Assembly: GCF_947498005.1 (NCBI RefSeq)
Contig: NZ_CANMIW010000001.1
Location: forward strand, 434,001-498,000
Source: an uncultured Winogradskyella sp.
Lineage (GTDB): Bacteria > Bacteroidota > Bacteroidia > Flavobacteriales > Flavobacteriaceae
DNA: 64,000 nucleotides
Direction of reading: 5' to 3'
Shown: one piece after another, positions 62,165 to 64,000 of the stretch
How positions within the stretch are numbered: position 1 is the stretch's first letter
How the letters are laid out: every line of letters begins with the position of its first letter
The notes under the pieces: generated by a model
What the model saw: only the letters and a program-made list of their open reading frames with translations
Databases searched by the model: none
Told to the model about the DNA's origin: nothing
Made by a program: the position numbers and the translations under genes

Positions 62165-62746
62165 ATGAATTGGTGTATATTAATCCCATTACTTGTAGGT
62201 GCTATTTGTGCGCTACTAGGCTATTTACTTGGAAAACTTCTAGGAGGAGGAAACTGTGATGACTGTGAAGAAAGAGTTGCTAAGCTAGAAGCAGATTTAG
62301 CCGCATGTAGAAAAGCAAGAACAGCATTAGAGGCAGACTTAAGTGCGTCTAAAAATAGGGCTTCTCTTTTGCAGGCAGATTTAACCTCAGCGAAAACAGA
62401 AAATGCTAATCTAGCAGCTTCTTTTGCAGCTCCAGCAGTTGCTTTAGTTCCGTTTGATGCTGACGCGGCAAAAGCTGTATTTGGTAAAAAAATAAAGCAA
62501 GATGATTTAACCGTTGTTGAAGGAATTGGACCTAAAATCCAAGAATTATTTCATAACCATGATGTAAAAACGTGGAAAGCATTATCTGAGTGTAGTGTAG
62601 AGAAATGTCAATCTGTGTTAGATAGTGGTGGTGATCGTTTTAAAGTACATAAGCCGGGAACATGGCCTGCACAAGCAAAGTTTGCTTACGAAGGCAAATG
62701 GGCAGAGCTATTAAAGTGGCAAGATGAACTTGATGGTGGTAAATGA
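62165..62746 (+). CDS. Membrane-anchored coiled-coil protein with L21-type helix-hairpin-helix tail
   Basis: 193 residues. An N-terminal glycine-zipper helix (VGAICALLGYLLGKLLGGG, about 11-29) is followed by CDDC, an Ala/Leu coiled coil (about 35-85: KLEADLAACRKARTALEADL), and a C-terminal domain (from about 112) with DLTVVEGIGPKIQELFHNHD and TWPAQAKFAYEGKWAELLKW. This last domain corresponds closely to the extension of ribosomal protein L21 in this window. It follows an OmpA-family gene in one operon. The tail may bind nucleic acid or protein; which is not shown. Confidence 0.85.
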   Translation: MNWCILIPLLVGAICALLGYLLGKLLGGGNCDDCEERVAKLEADLAACRKARTALEADLSASKNRASLLQADLTSAKTENANLAASFAAPAVALVPFDADAAKAVFGKKIKQDDLTVVEGIGPKIQELFHNHDVKTWKALSECSVEKCQSVLDSGGDRFKVHKPGTWPAQAKFAYEGKWAELLKWQDELDGGK

Positions 62747-62768
62747 TCACGTCAAAATATTTAAGTCT

Positions 62769-62801
62769 AAAAACCGTTTCTTTTATAGAAGCGGTTTTTT
62801 T
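62769..62801 (+). terminator. Terminator of the OmpA/coiled-coil operon
   Basis: AAAACCGTTTCT / AGAAGCGGTTTT arms (one G-T pair), then a T-run. Confidence 0.8.
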
Positions 62802-62839
62802 GAGTTAAACCTTTTGGTAATTAATTAGTCTTATAAGAT

Positions 62840-64000
62840 ATGACAGCAGCAGAATTTCAGCATTTGTATTGGCGTATAGGTTTTGGTAGCAATCCAAACA
62901 CTATCAATTTGTTGCCTAAAAATAGAATTCACGTTGTAGAACAAATATTTGTAGATTCTCAATCAATAACGCCATTAGAGATTGATCTTTCTTTCATGAG
63001 TGGTGTTACTCAAAAAGAATTAAAAGACAATCCTAAATTAGCTCAAAAAATTAGAAGGGAGAGTCGTGAAAAGCTTAAAAATCTTAACGTTGCATGGATT
63101 GATCGATTAGGGCAATCTAAGGAGCTGCTAAGGGAAAAAATGACGCTTTTTTGGGCCAATCATTTTGTGTGTAAAGAGAATCATGTCATTTTTGCCCAAA
63201 TGTTTAATAATACTTTACGAACACATGCTTTAGGTAATTTTAAAACCTTTGTAAAAGCTATATCAAAAGAAGCAGCAATGCTTAAGTATTTAAACGGAAA
63301 ACATAATAGAAAAAATCAACCTAACGAGAATTTTGCACGTGAACTAATGGAGCTGTTCACGTTAGGTGAAGGTCATTACTCCGAGAAGGATATAAAAGAA
63401 AGCGCTAGAGCCTTTACAGGTTATAATCATGATTTTGATGGTAACTTTAGAATGCGACCTAAGCATCACGATGAGGATTTAAAAACATTTTTCGGTAAAA
63501 CAGGAAATTTTTCAGGAGATGATATAGTAGACATTATACTTGAAGATAAACAATGTGCTATTTTCATATCTACTAAAATCTATCGCTATTTTGTTAACCC
63601 AAAACCTAATAAAAAGCATATTGAGGAAATGGCAAATGTGTTTTTTAAGGATTACAATATTGAAAATTTAATGCGTTTTGTGTTCCTTTCAGATTGGTTT
63701 TATGATGAGGTTAATATTGGTGTAAAAATAAAATCTCCAATAGAGTATTTGGTTGGTATGTCACATATAATTCCAATTAAATACGAAAGAGAAAAGGATT
63801 TACTAAAAATACAGAAATTGTTAGGTCAAACCTTGTTGTCACCACCTAATGTCGCTGGTTGGAAAGGAGATAAAGCTTGGATAGATGCAAACACAATTAT
63901 GGTACGTTTAAAATTACCTTCCGTAATGTTGAATAATGCAATGATTTCACTAAAAGAAGGAGATACAGATATATCAGATGATTTAAAACGAAATTATTTA
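62840..64000 (+). CDS. DUF1800 family protein (5' part; continues past the window)
   Basis: Open frame of 387 codons from ATG 62840 (MTAAEFQHLYWRIGFGSNP) to the window edge without a stop. The start matches the DUF1800 family, and the conserved block ENFARELMELFTLGEGHYSE (about residues 163-182), followed by AFTGYNHDFDGNFRM, confirms it. Members are about 450-600 residues, exported or envelope-associated, and are commonly next to a DUF1501 gene; that neighbour would lie beyond this window. No clear signal peptide is present at the start. Biochemical role unknown. Confidence 0.88.
   Translation, partial: MTAAEFQHLYWRIGFGSNPNTINLLPKNRIHVVEQIFVDSQSITPLEIDLSFMSGVTQKELKDNPKLAQKIRRESREKLKNLNVAWIDRLGQSKELLREKMTLFWANHFVCKENHVIFAQMFNNTLRTHALGNFKTFVKAISKEAAMLKYLNGKHNRKNQPNENFARELMELFTLGEGHYSEKDIKESARAFTGYNHDFDGNFRMRPKHHDEDLKTFFGKTGNFSGDDIVDIILEDKQCAIFISTKIYRYFVNPKPNKKHIEEMANVFFKDYNIENLMRFVFLSDWFYDEVNIGVKIKSPIEYLVGMSHIIPIKYEREKDLLKIQKLLGQTLLSPPNVAGWKGDKAWIDANTIMVRLKLPSVMLNNAMISLKEGDTDISDDLKRNYL

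Noticed and set aside
62165-62746. Ribosomal protein L21 paralogue
   Set aside because: Only the HhH tail is shared; the L21 core is absent and the protein has a membrane helix and coiled coil.

Overview
This AT-rich window looks like a chromosomal segment of a marine-type Flavobacteriaceae (Bacteroidota) genome, close in flavour to Winogradskyella, Psychroserpens or Olleya (genus is inference). The grounds are type IX secretion (T9SS) sorting domains, TonB-dependent receptors with carboxypeptidase-like N-domains, DUF6090 and DUF5689 proteins, an M16 peptidase pair, a single-anchor SdhCAB, an L21 with a long C-terminal extension, and promoters of the Bacteroidota form TTTG-N19-TAnnTTTG. I see no tRNA, rRNA, CRISPR, integrase or insertion sequence.

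Layout. 1-8.3 kb: thiL, two small zinc-ribbon paralogues, an alpha/beta hydrolase, a serine hydrolase overlapping a branched-chain amino-acid carrier (brnQ), aspartate kinase and an Xaa-Pro aminopeptidase. 8.4-16.8 kb: a large Asp-box beta-propeller protein, the sdhCAB operon and a membrane-anchored MutS-like ATPase. 16.8-24.3 kb: an orphan lipoprotein resembling the C-terminal part of GldM, a putative phytate-utilisation locus (membrane-tethered TPR/HTH regulator, TonB receptor, beta-propeller phytase), then rplU-rpmA. 24.5-30 kb: two M16 peptidases (one with and one without the zinc motif), a DMT exporter, a Cys-rich HMA lipoprotein and a small membrane protein. 30-35.6 kb: a DUF5689 lipoprotein and TonB receptor, divergent from a secreted endonuclease/phosphatase-fold enzyme.

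35.6-51.7 kb: cell-envelope genes. These are pbpC (PBP1C) and a thioester-bearing alpha-2-macroglobulin lipoprotein, separated by a T9SS type-B repeat adhesin, a small monooxygenase-fold protein and an SH3 protein. A VCBS/FG-GAP T9SS type-A protein and a small unknown exported protein follow. Intergenic palindromes cluster here.

51.8-59.1 kb: the most unusual part. It is a co-directional run of eight paralogous DUF6090 genes with one small TerB-like gene inside it, probably one operon. All eight keep an almost invariant N-terminal module of about 45 residues (basic segment plus one membrane helix) and a second motif around residues 110-150; the rest has diverged, and two members carry extra C-terminal modules (TPR; a beta-rich domain). 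I suggest a family of membrane-anchored, mostly periplasmic proteins diversified in tandem. Their function is unknown.

59.3-64 kb: an ALDH7-type aldehyde dehydrogenase, a two-gene unit of an OmpA-family protein and a membrane-anchored coiled-coil protein that ends in the same helix-hairpin-helix domain found at the end of L21, and the start of a DUF1800 gene cut by the window edge.
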